NCBI RefSeq assembly: GCF_017744095.1
Contig: NZ_JAGHQX010000007.1
Span: forward strand, 186,001 to 250,000
DNA from: Shimia sp. R10_1
GTDB taxonomy: Bacteria; Pseudomonadota; Alphaproteobacteria; Rhodobacterales; Rhodobacteraceae
DNA length: 64,000 bases
Direction of reading: 5' to 3'
Below, one piece after another: positions 33,773 to 43,619 of this stretch (its first letter is position 1; each line of letters starts with the position of its first letter). Under the pieces are notes generated by a model. That model worked only from the letters and a program-made list of their open reading frames with translations, searched no databases and had not been told where the DNA came from. The translations under genes were made by a program, and so were the position numbers.

Positions 33773-36700
33773 TTACTCCGCTGCCGTCCGGGCCACCAAC
33801 TCTGGCAGCGCATTTTGGGCGAACAGTTCATCAAAGCTTGGAATTGTACCAAGCGCGTTCCGGTTTTTGGTGTCCTGATGCAGGATCCAGCTGTAGGTCC
33901 CGGGGCTGTCCATGCTCAGGATGTTGCGCATAGACAAAGCCCGCTTGAAGTCGCTCAGTCGTTTGTGAGCTACCAGCGTCGCCAAACCGAGGTCGTCGTA
34001 GTCATTCACAGCTTTCTTGGCGTGTTTGGACAGGGCGAGCATCAGGCTAAAGTCCTCAGTCAGCACCAAATTGCGTGCGGCTTTATCCAACGCCAGTCGA
34101 TCCGCTGTTTTTCCGATGCGTTTGGCGGCGAGGGTCTGCGCCATTTCCAGCACGGAATAACTGTTGATGAGACGGAACATTTCTTCCGTATCCATTTCGC
34201 CGTAGTCCGGAGTCACCCCTTTGTGAACGGGACTGCCGGACTTCCATGCTTTCTTGAGCGCAGAAATCTGATGTTCGGCCAAGGCTGTCGAGAGCTCTTC
34301 CACCAGATCCTTGCGGCTCTTGGATTTGAGTATCTCGTCGGCGTCCTGATACTGCAGCAGTGCCTTTGGCATGACCCAGGCCATGTGTTTTTGCGCGTCT
34401 TCCCAATTGGATAGCAAGTCCCGCGCCTTGGCAGAGCCTGTGGCCTCGTGGTGCCAGTTAAGCAACTGATACACCGCATCCCGATGAACGGTAGCCTCTT
34501 CAGACCCGTCGACCAATGTCCCCATGAAGACAGAGTCATGGCTGATCATTTCAGCCAGCCGACCTTCTGGGTCATATTGATACGCGAAACCTCCAGACAT
34601 GCCATTGCCATAGCCCTTGGAAAAATCGCCGAGATTCAAGATCGCACCGTTGGTCATATATTCGGCGCAGAAATCACCAACGCCCTCGACAACAGCAGTT
34701 GCACCAGAATTGCGCACTGCAAAGCGGTCGCCGGCTTGCCCTTCGATGAAAGTCCGTCCGCCGGTTGCGCCAAACAGGGCAAAGTTGCCGATCAGTACGT
34801 TTTCCTTTGCTGAGCCGCCGCCGGGGGAGCGGACGATGATCTCACCGCCACAAGCCCCTTTACCGACACCGTCATTACATGTGCCGGTGTGTTCCAACAT
34901 CATGCCGTCGTTGCAGAAGGCTCCGAAACTTTGCCCGGCTGAGCCGCTTGTCACCACACGAACGCTGCGCGGGTCTAAGAAGCGACGCCCGCGCACATCT
35001 TGGTGGGCGGCAGAAGGTCGCGTTTCAAGCTCGTGGTTGAGCATGCGTTCAATATCGATCGCAAGTTGTCCGCCTACAGATTTGTTGCGGTTGTTGAGCG
35101 GTGCGTTAGGACGCAGTTCGATCTGGCTTTCCCCGCCAGCGATCAACCGCGTGCGCATTTGTTCCAGAAGGATGTCATCCACCGCAAAATCGCGCTCCAG
35201 ATACACCGGATCTTCAACCGGGTTTTCCGGCACATGGGTGAGCATTTCGCGTAAATTAAGCTGTCCGACCGCAGAAGGGTGGTCTAGCAAATGCAACAGA
35301 TCACTGCGCCCCCGCGCCTCTTCAAGGCTTTGGAGCCCAAGTTCGGCAAGAATTTCACGGGTTTCATGCGCGATATTCAGAAGGTATTGCGCCAGCGCAC
35401 GTGGGTCGCCATCAAATACTTCTGGATTGGTGGTCAGCCCTGCCGGACATTTCACGTTGCAATTTTTGGCCATCACGCATTTCAGCATCATCAACGCTGT
35501 CGTGCCAAACTCAAAGCTGTCACCGCCCATAAGCGCAGCCTTAACCACGTCAGACCCGGTTTGCATGGCGCCGGAGCACCGCAGCTTCACCTTTTGGCGA
35601 ATACCATTGGCACAGAGCGCCTGATGCACTTCCGCGATGCCAATTTCCGCTGCGCGCCCCGTATATTTCAGCGAAGTGACCGACGCTGCACCGGTGCCCC
35701 CGGTGCTGCCAGCAACGTTGATGACATCCGCACCCGCTTTGGCAACACCCACCGCAATGGTACCGATGCCCTCAGAAGACACGAGTTTTACAATCACTTT
35801 CACGCGCGCCGCTTTTGCATCGTGAATGAGCTGTCCCAGATCCTCGATTGAGTAGGTATCGTGGTGGGGTGGTGGGGAAATCAGTTCTACACCGGGTGTG
35901 CCGCCGCGCGCGGCAGCAATCTCGACGGTAACTTTGGGTGCGGGCAGCTGACCACCCTCCCCTGGTTTGGCGCCTTGACCAATCTTGATTTCAATTTCTT
36001 CAAGATTTGGCTCAGCGAGATAGCCTGCCCAAACGCCAAAACGACCAGATGCGAACTGTTTGATTTTGGAAGCCCGGATGGTCCCGTAGCGGCTGATATG
36101 CTCTCCACCCTCACCGGAGTTCGACATGCCGCCAACCATATTTGTGCCATGGGCCACCGCCTCATGTGCGGTCGCAACAAGCGCCCCATGGGACATTGCA
36201 CCGGACGCCAGACGTGGTGTGATCGCAGATGCGGGTTCCACGGCATCCAGCGGCAACTTATCTGGTGCTGGTCGGATGCGAGACACATAGTCAAGCGCCC
36301 AGTCTTTCACCGTCACCACAAGCGCGCCGCCAGTGACTGTGTGGTCCAGAACATCCTCGCCAAAGCGGGCAACCAAAGTTTGACGCAGAGCGTCAAGGCG
36401 TCCGATATCGTTTGCTTTTGGGCCAGTGAGCCGCAGTTGGTATTGCCTCTCACCGATCTGTTCTACCTGCAGGCCTCGGATCACGAAATCTCTGTTGCCG
36501 GCTCGGTTAAAGAGCATCATTTCCTTTTTTATATCAGCGACTTTATCAAGGAAGGTGATGTCAGCCGGGAAGGCCAATACGTCGCGAAGCGCTGCGGGGC
36601 GTTTATGGCGCTCTTCGTTCATCTGCCGGCTGAAATCACGATATCCGGGAGTGATCTTGAAGCTGTCGATCTGCGCCTTACTCAACTTGTCAAAGCTCGT

Positions 36701-39235
36701 ATTGACATAGCCAGCATCCGAGATGCCAAAGGCATCATCCATCTGGCGCAGGGTCAGCAAGCGGAACGGGTCGTTTTCTCCCTCCCCTTCGGCAAAACTG
36801 ATCGGCTCTTCAGTAAGATCCACAAAACCACGCACTGCGCTGGTACCATAGCTGTGTCCTGCACCCTCAGACCGCTCCTTAAACAAGCCAAGCATTGGTA
36901 CATCATCGGCGCTCTTCACAGTCAGTGCGCGGTCATGCCAATCAGCCACGGACTGCGCGATGGTTTCAAACCTCACACCGCCCACCGGCGTTTTCATATT
37001 GGGCAGATATTTCTTGAAAACACGATCATTCGTGTCAAGGAAGTTGGGTTCAAAGAACTCGCCACCCGAATAGCTTTCCACGGTGCATAGGCCCACTTTA
37101 CCCATGGTTTTCATCAGGGCTTTTTCTGCGGCCTTCTTGAATTTACCGTAAGCCTCGGTACATCCATCGCCTTCGCCAAACAATTCTTCAGCGCGCATCC
37201 GCACACCCAGTGGGTAAACCGCCGCCGCGCCAAACCCAAGCGCGCAGGCAATATGATGTGATGAGGCGATTTGACCGCTTTCCACCACGAGGGACACTTT
37301 GAAGCGCAGCCCCTCTTCGATCAGACGCTGGTTGATGGCCGAGACCGCCAGCGTCATCGGCATTGCTGCTTTCTCGCGGCTGATATGTCGATCCGTTACA
37401 ATCGCAATACCGCCTTTGTCTCGTGCAAAGGCCACGACCTCTTCGGAGACCGCATCAATGGCCTCTTCAAGCGCTGTTTCATTGGCCGCTTGATCGCCGA
37501 AAACTGGCGTATAAAGCATATCAAACCGAGCCCAGGGCGTTTCTTCCTGCGCTTTGATTTTGAGCATATCCGCCATGCGCAAAACCGGCGAGTTGATCAC
37601 AATCTGACGTGAACGCGAATGTCCGAGATGTGGTTTCTCCCCAAGGGCCACACGCAAAGTCATGCCATCCGCTTCGCGGATCGAATCCAGCGGCGGATTT
37701 GTGACCTGCGCAAAACGCTGACTGAAGTATTTTGCGACACCGCCTTCATTGTCTGACAAGGCATTGATCGCGTTGCCGTATCCCATGGCCGAAACTTTCT
37801 CGACCCCGGTTTGCAACATCGGATCCATCAGGAATTTGAAGCTTTCCTGATTGAGCGTATAGGCCACGTAGCGTGCGGCACGTTCCAGATCGCCTTCATA
37901 GCGGCGCGCCGCAACTTTTGGATCGACATCTGCCTCAGGAAGACTGTCAATCGTAATCCGTGCCGCTTCTAGAAGAGCCGTGTAGTCTTTCTGCGCCGCG
38001 AGCCTCTCCAACGCGTCGACAGTCTCATAGATACGACCTTCAGTGTGATTGTAGTAAATCATGCCGCCTGCTTCGACGCGCCCACGCCGGATCACCTCTT
38101 CAGGCGGCAGATAAAACTGCCCCGCCTCAGACATAACTGCGAGGTAGTCATCGGTTTCGACACTCCTGAGGGGCCGTAGGCCCAATCGATCGAGTCTTGC
38201 GCCAATGATATTGCCATCACCGAAAACCAGCGCCGCGGGCCCATCATTTTTCTCTTCAAAGAGAGAGAAATACTCCAGCATGGACCGCACATCATTTGAC
38301 AGGCGGGTGTCGTTCTCCCAAGCTGGAGGCATCATCGCAACAACAGCGGTCACAAGATCCAACTGTTCATCATACACACGCGCATTCAGCGTCTGATCCA
38401 AGCGGCAGCTGTCTGATTGGCCCTTCGGGCGCACGATCGCCTTTGAACGCGCCAGAGCCACTGCCGCCTCGCTCAACCGGTTTTTCTTGTCCGTGTTCAA
38501 CTCACCGTTGTGCGCCATCAAGCGGAAAGGCTGTGCCATAGAGGGGTGCGGATCTGTATTGGTGGAAAACCGCGTGTGGAAATACATTGTATGAACCGCA
38601 TGGTCCGGGTCGGATAAATCCTTGAAATACGGAATGATCTCCCAGGAATTCAGGCGGCCTTTTAAAACTTGCGTCCGCGCAGAAAGCGACAGCGGATAAA
38701 GACCATCAAGCGCAGGTGTGGTGTATGCGACGGCCTCAATCGCCAAGAGGGCGCGATGAATGGCTTGATCAAGGTCGGCTGCATTGACCGCCTTACGAGG
38801 CTCAAAAATCCACTGCTGGATAGGCAATTGCCATTTCACCGCCCGCGCACCAATTGCAGTGTTATCCACGGCAACTTCGCGCGTTTGCAAGATCTCAAAA
38901 CCTTCGTTCTCAAGACAGGCTATTACTAGCTGTGCGGCCGCTTCGTGCTGGCTTGCATCTGAAGGTAGAAAGAAGTTGCCTACACCAAACGCCCCTGCCT
39001 TCAGCGGCTTGCCAACGAGCTTACTGAAGTAGCCCAGCGACAGATCAACCGAGATCCCCGCCCCATCGCCAACCCCTTCCGAAGACATACCGCCACGATG
39101 CGGCACAGCGCATAGCGCCTCGTGTCCTTTTTCCAACAAGGCATGAGTTTGTTTGCTGTCCTTACGTGTCAGGAAGCCAACGCCGCATGCGCTATGTTCA
39201 AGTGTGGGGTCATAAAGGCCGGTGTTTTGGATCAT
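33773..39235 (-). CDS. Oversized glutamate synthase large-subunit-like protein (GltB type)
   Basis: 1820 aa, against about 1500 for usual GltB. Order: class II glutamine amidotransferase starting after a 16-residue propeptide (Cys17 in HSACGVGF), central domain (QESFKFLMDPMLQTGVEKVS), FMN barrel from about residue 1010 (GAMSHGALVATAHEAVAHGT, SGEGGEHISRYG, KPGEGGQLPAPKV), Fe-S cysteines 1253, 1259 and 1263, and the GXGXG helix domain. Two features are odd: about 120 extra residues before the FMN barrel and about 180 after the GXGXG domain, and cysteine spacing x5-x3 where GltB has x5-x4. GltD is absent; a diflavin reductase gene follows instead. Likely reaction is glutamate formation from glutamine and 2-oxoglutarate, but another amidotransfer is possible. 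Confidence 0.85.
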   Translation of the reverse strand: MIQNTGLYDPTLEHSACGVGFLTRKDSKQTHALLEKGHEALCAVPHRGGMSSEGVGDGAGISVDLSLGYFSKLVGKPLKAGAFGVGNFFLPSDASQHEAAAQLVIACLENEGFEILQTREVAVDNTAIGARAVKWQLPIQQWIFEPRKAVNAADLDQAIHRALLAIEAVAYTTPALDGLYPLSLSARTQVLKGRLNSWEIIPYFKDLSDPDHAVHTMYFHTRFSTNTDPHPSMAQPFRLMAHNGELNTDKKNRLSEAAVALARSKAIVRPKGQSDSCRLDQTLNARVYDEQLDLVTAVVAMMPPAWENDTRLSNDVRSMLEYFSLFEEKNDGPAALVFGDGNIIGARLDRLGLRPLRSVETDDYLAVMSEAGQFYLPPEEVIRRGRVEAGGMIYYNHTEGRIYETVDALERLAAQKDYTALLEAARITIDSLPEADVDPKVAARRYEGDLERAARYVAYTLNQESFKFLMDPMLQTGVEKVSAMGYGNAINALSDNEGGVAKYFSQRFAQVTNPPLDSIREADGMTLRVALGEKPHLGHSRSRQIVINSPVLRMADMLKIKAQEETPWARFDMLYTPVFGDQAANETALEEAIDAVSEEVVAFARDKGGIAIVTDRHISREKAAMPMTLAVSAINQRLIEEGLRFKVSLVVESGQIASSHHIACALGFGAAAVYPLGVRMRAEELFGEGDGCTEAYGKFKKAAEKALMKTMGKVGLCTVESYSGGEFFEPNFLDTNDRVFKKYLPNMKTPVGGVRFETIAQSVADWHDRALTVKSADDVPMLGLFKERSEGAGHSYGTSAVRGFVDLTEEPISFAEGEGENDPFRLLTLRQMDDAFGISDAGYVNTSFDKLSKAQIDSFKITPGYRDFSRQMNEERHKRPAALRDVLAFPADITFLDKVADIKKEMMLFNRAGNRDFVIRGLQVEQIGERQYQLRLTGPKANDIGRLDALRQTLVARFGEDVLDHTVTGGALVVTVKDWALDYVSRIRPAPDKLPLDAVEPASAITPRLASGAMSHGALVATAHEAVAHGTNMVGGMSNSGEGGEHISRYGTIRASKIKQFASGRFGVWAGYLAEPNLEEIEIKIGQGAKPGEGGQLPAPKVTVEIAAARGGTPGVELISPPPHHDTYSIEDLGQLIHDAKAARVKVIVKLVSSEGIGTIAVGVAKAGADVINVAGSTGGTGAASVTSLKYTGRAAEIGIAEVHQALCANGIRQKVKLRCSGAMQTGSDVVKAALMGGDSFEFGTTALMMLKCVMAKNCNVKCPAGLTTNPEVFDGDPRALAQYLLNIAHETREILAELGLQSLEEARGRSDLLHLLDHPSAVGQLNLREMLTHVPENPVEDPVYLERDFAVDDILLEQMRTRLIAGGESQIELRPNAPLNNRNKSVGGQLAIDIERMLNHELETRPSAAHQDVRGRRFLDPRSVRVVTSGSAGQSFGAFCNDGMMLEHTGTCNDGVGKGACGGEIIVRSPGGGSAKENVLIGNFALFGATGGRTFIEGQAGDRFAVRNSGATAVVEGVGDFCAEYMTNGAILNLGDFSKGYGNGMSGGFAYQYDPEGRLAEMISHDSVFMGTLVDGSEEATVHRDAVYQLLNWHHEATGSAKARDLLSNWEDAQKHMAWVMPKALLQYQDADEILKSKSRKDLVEELSTALAEHQISALKKAWKSGSPVHKGVTPDYGEMDTEEMFRLINSYSVLEMAQTLAAKRIGKTADRLALDKAARNLVLTEDFSLMLALSKHAKKAVNDYDDLGLATLVAHKRLSDFKRALSMRNILSMDSPGTYSWILHQDTKNRNALGTIPSFDELFAQNALPELVARTAAE

Positions 39236-39578
39236 GTTGTCAGATGGCTCGCAGTTTGGCAGTCGGACAGTCCCCTTAAAAAGGAGAAAAACCGTTCGGA
39301 TGATATGGGGAGAGCCTGGCGGACAGATGTTTCACGCAGTGCGAGATCTGTTTGCTGGATGACGCCTTCTATCGCGAAGTTGCGCAACTTTCAATCGCGA
39401 CGTTGCTGTAAACTTTTCATTTCTCTTAATTCAGCATTTGCAGAGCTCCATTCAGCTTATTCTGAGGATCACTGGTGCAAAAATTGCCGGACACTTCGCA
39501 AAGGTTGCCGTCCTCTTGCCCGGTGCACGTATCTCCGGCAGACTGAGCCTATCGAGCGTACTTTTGGAGGAGTATCTC
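39236..39578. other. Divergent intergenic region, GltB-like and DUF2189 genes
   Basis: 343 bases holding two divergent promoters that I cannot place exactly. Apart from the palindrome at 39377-39390 no repeats or RNA genes were recognised. The DUF2189 reading frame stays open through the right half, but its ribosome-binding site argues against a longer protein. Confidence 0.45.
39377..39390. promoter_or_regulatory. Perfect 14-bp palindrome, possible operator
   Basis: AAGTTGCGCAACTT is an exact palindrome about 140 nt upstream of the GltB-like start and is flanked on both sides by ATCGCG. Its place between divergent genes suggests a regulator site, perhaps linked to nitrogen control; the regulator is unknown. 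Confidence 0.4.
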
Positions 39579-40397
39579 ATGCCGTTAGACAAGATCGAAG
39601 AACGCCCAGAAGACGGCAAAATCGCCCCTCCCAATCGCCAACCCAAGATCAACAAAGTGACAGTAGGTGATATCCACCTATCACTGGCCGCTGGGATGCG
39701 CGATTTTTGCGCGCGTCCCGTGATGAGTGCCTTCTTCGGTTTTTTCTACGCTGCTTTTGGCGTTTTATTTGTTTGGTGCTTATTTGGGCTCGGCAAAGTG
39801 TGGATGATTGTCCCTGCGGCGGTGGGTTTCCCGCTGGTGGCACCCTTTGCTGCCGCTGGCCTATATGAGATGTCCCGACGCATTCACCAAGGGTCGTCTT
39901 TTGGCTGGCGAGATATTTTTTCGGTCATTGTGAGGCAACGAAAAAGAGAGATGGGCTGGATGGCATTTGTCACCCTCTTCATCTTTTGGGTCTGGGTTTA
40001 CCAAATCAGGTTGTGGCTTGCGATTTTGCTACAAGGCTCGTCCTTCTCCGATCTAGAGGGATTTCTTCGTATCGTCTTTTTCACCCCGCAGGGATGGATG
40101 TTCCTCGCGATTGGTACGCTTGTAGGTGCTGCTCTTACGGCTGTCCTGTTTTCTGTGACTGTTGTTGCGATGCCGATGCTGTTGGATCGCGAGATCGACT
40201 TTGTAACTGCGATGATCACATCAATCCGCACAGTCGCAGCAAGCCCATTGGTTATGCTTTCATGGGCAGCCATAGGTTCGGTGGTCTTAATTGTATCACT
40301 GTTGCCTGCGTTTCTGGGACTTATCGTGACTTTGCCGGTCCTCGGACATACAACTTGGCACCTTTACTTGCGAGCGGTGGCAGCACCCGATCCATAA
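39579..40397 (+). CDS. DUF2189 family membrane protein
   Basis: 272 aa from ATG 39579, chosen because GGAGGAG at 39566-39572 lies just upstream. Soluble N-terminus (about 1-45), then about six membrane helices (ARPVMSAFFGFFYAAFGVLF onwards), including MPMLLDREIDFVTAMITSIR typical of DUF2189. Function unknown; members are annotated as integral membrane proteins of alphaproteobacteria. Sits alone between divergent gltB-like and AraC genes. Confidence 0.82.
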   Translation: MPLDKIEERPEDGKIAPPNRQPKINKVTVGDIHLSLAAGMRDFCARPVMSAFFGFFYAAFGVLFVWCLFGLGKVWMIVPAAVGFPLVAPFAAAGLYEMSRRIHQGSSFGWRDIFSVIVRQRKREMGWMAFVTLFIFWVWVYQIRLWLAILLQGSSFSDLEGFLRIVFFTPQGWMFLAIGTLVGAALTAVLFSVTVVAMPMLLDREIDFVTAMITSIRTVAASPLVMLSWAAIGSVVLIVSLLPAFLGLIVTLPVLGHTTWHLYLRAVAAPDP

Positions 40398-40507
40398 ATT
40401 TCAAACGCGAACGCCAAAAACGCAAACCAGTTCCGCACGCTGAAAACGCCTGAGAGCTGCGCAATGCTCTCCATCAACAATCTAAAGCAACGAATGCTGA
40501 GCCTCCA

Positions 40508-41536
40508 ATGACCCACCCTGCCCCTACTCTCTTTTCAACGGTTTCGCAGGATTTCATTCAGGACTGGCTCGCCGCGCTTGAGACGTTGTGTTCAGCATCT
40601 CATCTGCAATCGCTTTTGGAGCGCTCTGATCTGCCACCATTTGATGCAAACTCCCAGAGGCGTGTTACTTTGGATCAGATCGTGCGCCTCTATCAACTCG
40701 CTGCTGTAGAAACCGAAGACGAAATGATGGGCTTGTGGTCTCGACCAATTCGGCCACGGGCATTGCAACACCTTCTTACTTCTGTGCGTGAAGCGACATC
40801 GCTCTCTTCTGCGCTTTATCGGTTTTCAACATTCTGGAATCTACTGCTAGATGATTACCAATTCTCCCTGAGCGAACGTGAAGAAACCTTGGTGCTTCAA
40901 CTTGAGCCGCAGGACAGCCAACCGCCGCAACGATTTGGGCATATGCTGATATTAAAATTAGCTCATGGTCTGCTGTCTTGGCTGGCGCGTCATGAGGTTG
41001 CTGTGCACGCCGTGACCTTCGCCTTTGAACTGCCAAATTTTGAAGAGGACTATGCTGTCATTTTCCCGGCTCCAGTTTGTTTTGGGTGCACAAACACAAG
41101 TATTGCCTTTGACAAAACAGTTTTGGGGCCAGTGCACTTTCGCAGTGCGCCAGACCTTGGTGTGTTTTTAGAAAATGCCCCGCGAGATTGGATCTTCACG
41201 CGCTCAAGCGCACACACGCAAGCCCTGCGCGTACGTAGCTTTCTTGTAGCCACCGAGTGGAGTGAAGCAAATCTAGCCAATGCCGCGCACGCCTTGCATA
41301 TGACACCTCGCACCTTGATGCGACGGCTCGACACTGATGGCACGTCTTTCCAACTGATCAAGGATGCGCTGCGTCGAGACATTGCGATAGGAGATCTCCA
41401 GGCGGGTGACAAAACCATAGACGCTATCGCTCATGATCTGGGTTTTTCATCTGGTGCCAATTTCCACAAAGCGTTCCAAAAGTGGACGGGCAACACACCA
41501 AACTCCTATCGAAGACGTACGATCCCAGCTGCCTAA
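40508..41536 (+). CDS. AraC-family transcription regulator (Arabinose_bd/HTH_18 type)
   Basis: 342 aa. The N-terminal two thirds match the ligand-sensing region of OruR/ArgR-like AraC proteins (RRVTLDQIVRLYQLAAVETE). The C-terminal DNA-binding domain (about 235-340) has two helix-turn-helices: EANLANAAHALHMTPRTLMR followed by RLDTDGTSF, and KTIDAIAHDLGFSSGANFHK with FQKWTGNTPNSYRR. It lies 160 nt upstream of an acyl-CoA dehydrogenase gene on the same strand and may control it. Confidence 0.9.
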   Translation: MTHPAPTLFSTVSQDFIQDWLAALETLCSASHLQSLLERSDLPPFDANSQRRVTLDQIVRLYQLAAVETEDEMMGLWSRPIRPRALQHLLTSVREATSLSSALYRFSTFWNLLLDDYQFSLSEREETLVLQLEPQDSQPPQRFGHMLILKLAHGLLSWLARHEVAVHAVTFAFELPNFEEDYAVIFPAPVCFGCTNTSIAFDKTVLGPVHFRSAPDLGVFLENAPRDWIFTRSSAHTQALRVRSFLVATEWSEANLANAAHALHMTPRTLMRRLDTDGTSFQLIKDALRRDIAIGDLQAGDKTIDAIAHDLGFSSGANFHKAFQKWTGNTPNSYRRRTIPAA

Positions 41537-41697
41537 TTTGTCACTTTTGGAAAGGATGATGTCTGGTCCTGAGATGGTTCGCGGCGAACTTAGCATCTAA
41601 CATACTGCGAAAGCACGCTCATTAGAGAGATTGCATTGGAGTATGCGCCAAGTGACTTGGCGCAATCAAACATTATTACTTAAACAAGGACCTCAGC

Positions 41698-42903
41698 ATG
41701 TCAGACAAACTCGCCCACATCCTCGCTGCCGCGCAGAACCATGCAACTCAAATAATTTCGCCAAATGTCGATGCTTGGAACGCAACAGGCGCCTGGCCTC
41801 GCGACGCATCTGATCTTGCAGGGAAAGCTGGCCTCACCGGCCTTTACGCACCAGAAGAATGGGGCGGACAGGGCCTCTCTCTCGCGGAGGGCATTCAGGT
41901 CTACGAACAGTTGGGCGTGGGCGACGGGGCCTACGCCTTTGCGCTCTCAATGCACAACATCTGCACCTATGCTGGCTGTGGTTACGGTACAGACACATTC
42001 AAAACAAACTGGGCGAAAGACCTGACCTCGGGGCGCAAACTCGCCAATTTCGCCCTAACTGAGCCTCAGTCTGGCTCAGATGCTGTGACCATGTACACCC
42101 GCGCGAACGTCAATGGGGATGGGACTTGGACCATCAATGGAGCCAAAGCTTGGGTGAGTTTGGCAACCGAAGCAGATATCTATTTTACCGTCGTCAAAAC
42201 AAGTGACGCGCCCGGCCACAAAGACATGGCGATGATCGCCATACCCGCCGACGCGCCCGGTGTCAGCTTTGGTCCGCGCTACGACACAGCCTCCTACAAT
42301 TTTCTCCCACTGGCTGAAATGTACTTCGACAATGTAGTGGTGAGCGAAGACAATATCATTCTGCCAATCGGTCAGGGATTTCAGGGGTCTCTCATGGCCA
42401 TCGACATTGCGCGCGTATCGATTGCCTCAGGTTGCTGCGGGTTGATGCAAGCGGCTCTGGACACTGCGCTTTCCTATGCCAAAAATCGCAAAATGTTTGG
42501 TGGCAAGAACCTCGATCTTGATGGGATCCAGTGGATGCTGGGCGAAGTTGCCACAGATCTAGAAGCCTCCAAGCTGCTTTATCGCAAGGCAGCCGAGGCT
42601 CTGGGAACGCCTGAGGGTCCTTTGATGGCGGCGCATGCCAAGCGCTTTGTTCCTGATGCGGCCGTTAAAGCTGCCAATACCTGCACCCAAGTGCTTGGGG
42701 GTGTGGGCCTTTTGCAGCCTTATGGGCTGGATCGCTTGTCGCGTCTTGCGCAAATGCTGCGTATTGTTGACGGGACAACCGAGATCAGTCGTGTTGTGAT
42801 TGGGCGCGCACTTCAGAAGCGCGCAGCAGGCTTGCCTGATCTGCCTGTTCCGAAAGGCTTCGGTGAAGCCGATGAGGGCACTTCCGCTGTGGCGGCTCAA
42901 TAG
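41698..42903 (+). CDS. Acyl-CoA dehydrogenase family protein
   Basis: 401-aa FAD flavoprotein that would introduce a double bond next to an acyl-CoA thioester. It has [16 protein letters not shown] and [11 protein letters not shown] in the middle domain, [20 protein letters not shown], and the C-terminal [20 protein letters not shown]. At the position where most members carry the catalytic Glu (YEGT) this protein has Asp358 (VDGT), and the alternative Glu of isovaleryl-CoA dehydrogenase is also absent (DIAR). Activity may be altered, or Asp may serve as base. AAGGA precedes ATG 41698. No electron-transfer-flavoprotein or thioesterase genes nearby. Confidence 0.88.
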   Translation: MSDKLAHILAAAQNHATQIISPNVDAWNATGAWPRDASDLAGKAGLTGLYAPEEWGGQGLSLAEGIQVYEQLGVGDGAYAFALSMHNICTYAGCGYGTDTFKTNWAKDLTSGRKLANFALTEPQSGSDAVTMYTRANVNGDGTWTINGAKAWVSLATEADIYFTVVKTSDAPGHKDMAMIAIPADAPGVSFGPRYDTASYNFLPLAEMYFDNVVVSEDNIILPIGQGFQGSLMAIDIARVSIASGCCGLMQAALDTALSYAKNRKMFGGKNLDLDGIQWMLGEVATDLEASKLLYRKAAEALGTPEGPLMAAHAKRFVPDAAVKAANTCTQVLGGVGLLQPYGLDRLSRLAQMLRIVDGTTEISRVVIGRALQKRAAGLPDLPVPKGFGEADEGTSAVAAQ

Positions 42904-43010
42904 ACCGGGCGGCTGCCCAAACACTTACCCAGATGCTCCGCACCCACATCAGCCAACTGCAAAGCTGGCTGGTGTGAGCGTAAGCAATGAATTCAAATTG
43001 ACATCAAGGC

Positions 43011-43442
43011 TCAGAGCACTCCGATCTCAGCCAATGCTCGGTTCAGTTCATCCGGCAAGATATCGTCATTTGCGCGGCTCACAGGTAAATCTGCGGGCGC
43101 ATCCTCAAGCTTCAGGTACCGCCACCCTTGAAAGGGACGCTTGAGTGCGGCTTGAGTAAGATAAATCTCTGGATCGAGTACGATTGCACAGCGACGAACA
43201 CCATCTGCCCCGGTCATTTCGTCTAGCCTTACTATGCGCTGGCGACACTGAATGCTGCCTTTGATCACCCAATAGATCGAACCGCCGTTCAAAATCTCAG
43301 ACTCGCGCTTTGGCCACATACGCGTGATATGTCGTGGCAGCCCATCTGGGAAACTCGCGGCATATGTGTGCTGCCATGCGATAAGCGTTTCAGGACTTTC
43401 CGAGCCCACAGAGAGTTTTACAAGATGGACAACTTTATCCAC
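43011..43442 (-). CDS. DUF1489 family protein
   Basis: 143 aa, soluble, no signal. The pattern VVHLVKLSVGSESPETLIAW near the start, GSIYWVIKGSIQCRQRI and the C-terminal GWRYLKLEDAPADLP match DUF1489, a small alphaproteobacterial family of unknown role. It begins with GTG 43442, whose codon lies in a perfect DnaA-box sequence. Divergent from nrdJ; DUF1489 proteins are often single genes. Confidence 0.82.
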   Translation of the reverse strand: MDKVVHLVKLSVGSESPETLIAWQHTYAASFPDGLPRHITRMWPKRESEILNGGSIYWVIKGSIQCRQRIVRLDEMTGADGVRRCAIVLDPEIYLTQAALKRPFQGWRYLKLEDAPADLPVSRANDDILPDELNRALAEIGVL

Positions 43443-43443
43443 A
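43435..43443. promoter_or_regulatory. DnaA-box-like 9-mer
   Basis: TTATCCACA is an exact match to the consensus DnaA box and is followed by a near match, TTTCCCACA, at 43446-43454. It lies in the nrdJ/DUF1489 intergenic junction. In enterobacteria DnaA controls nrd genes; here this is only a motif match, and one such 9-mer by chance is not surprising. Confidence 0.35.
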
Positions 43444-43470
43444 GCTTTCCCACAGTTTTATGCACCGACA

Positions 43471-43486
43471 CCACATTATATAGTGT
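43471..43486 (+). promoter_or_regulatory. Candidate NrdR box upstream of nrdJ
   Basis: CCACATTATATAGTGT has the A/T-rich core and GTGT/ACAC-like ends of NrdR boxes, with the right half ATATAGTGT fully typical. It lies 133 nt before the nrdJ start. A second box usually accompanies it; an imperfect palindrome (CCACT ... AGTGG) at about 43561-43579 might be that, though spacing is larger than usual. Confidence 0.4.
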
Positions 43487-43619
43487 AAGGTCGTGCCTTC
43501 AATATCAAAATAAAGCATTCCCGGTATAAGCTTTGGTCCATTTAGCGTTGTCACCCAGCGCCACTTTGCTATAGAGTGGCCCCCCTAACCATCATTGCAG
43601 AACAGCCGAGGACGCCAGG

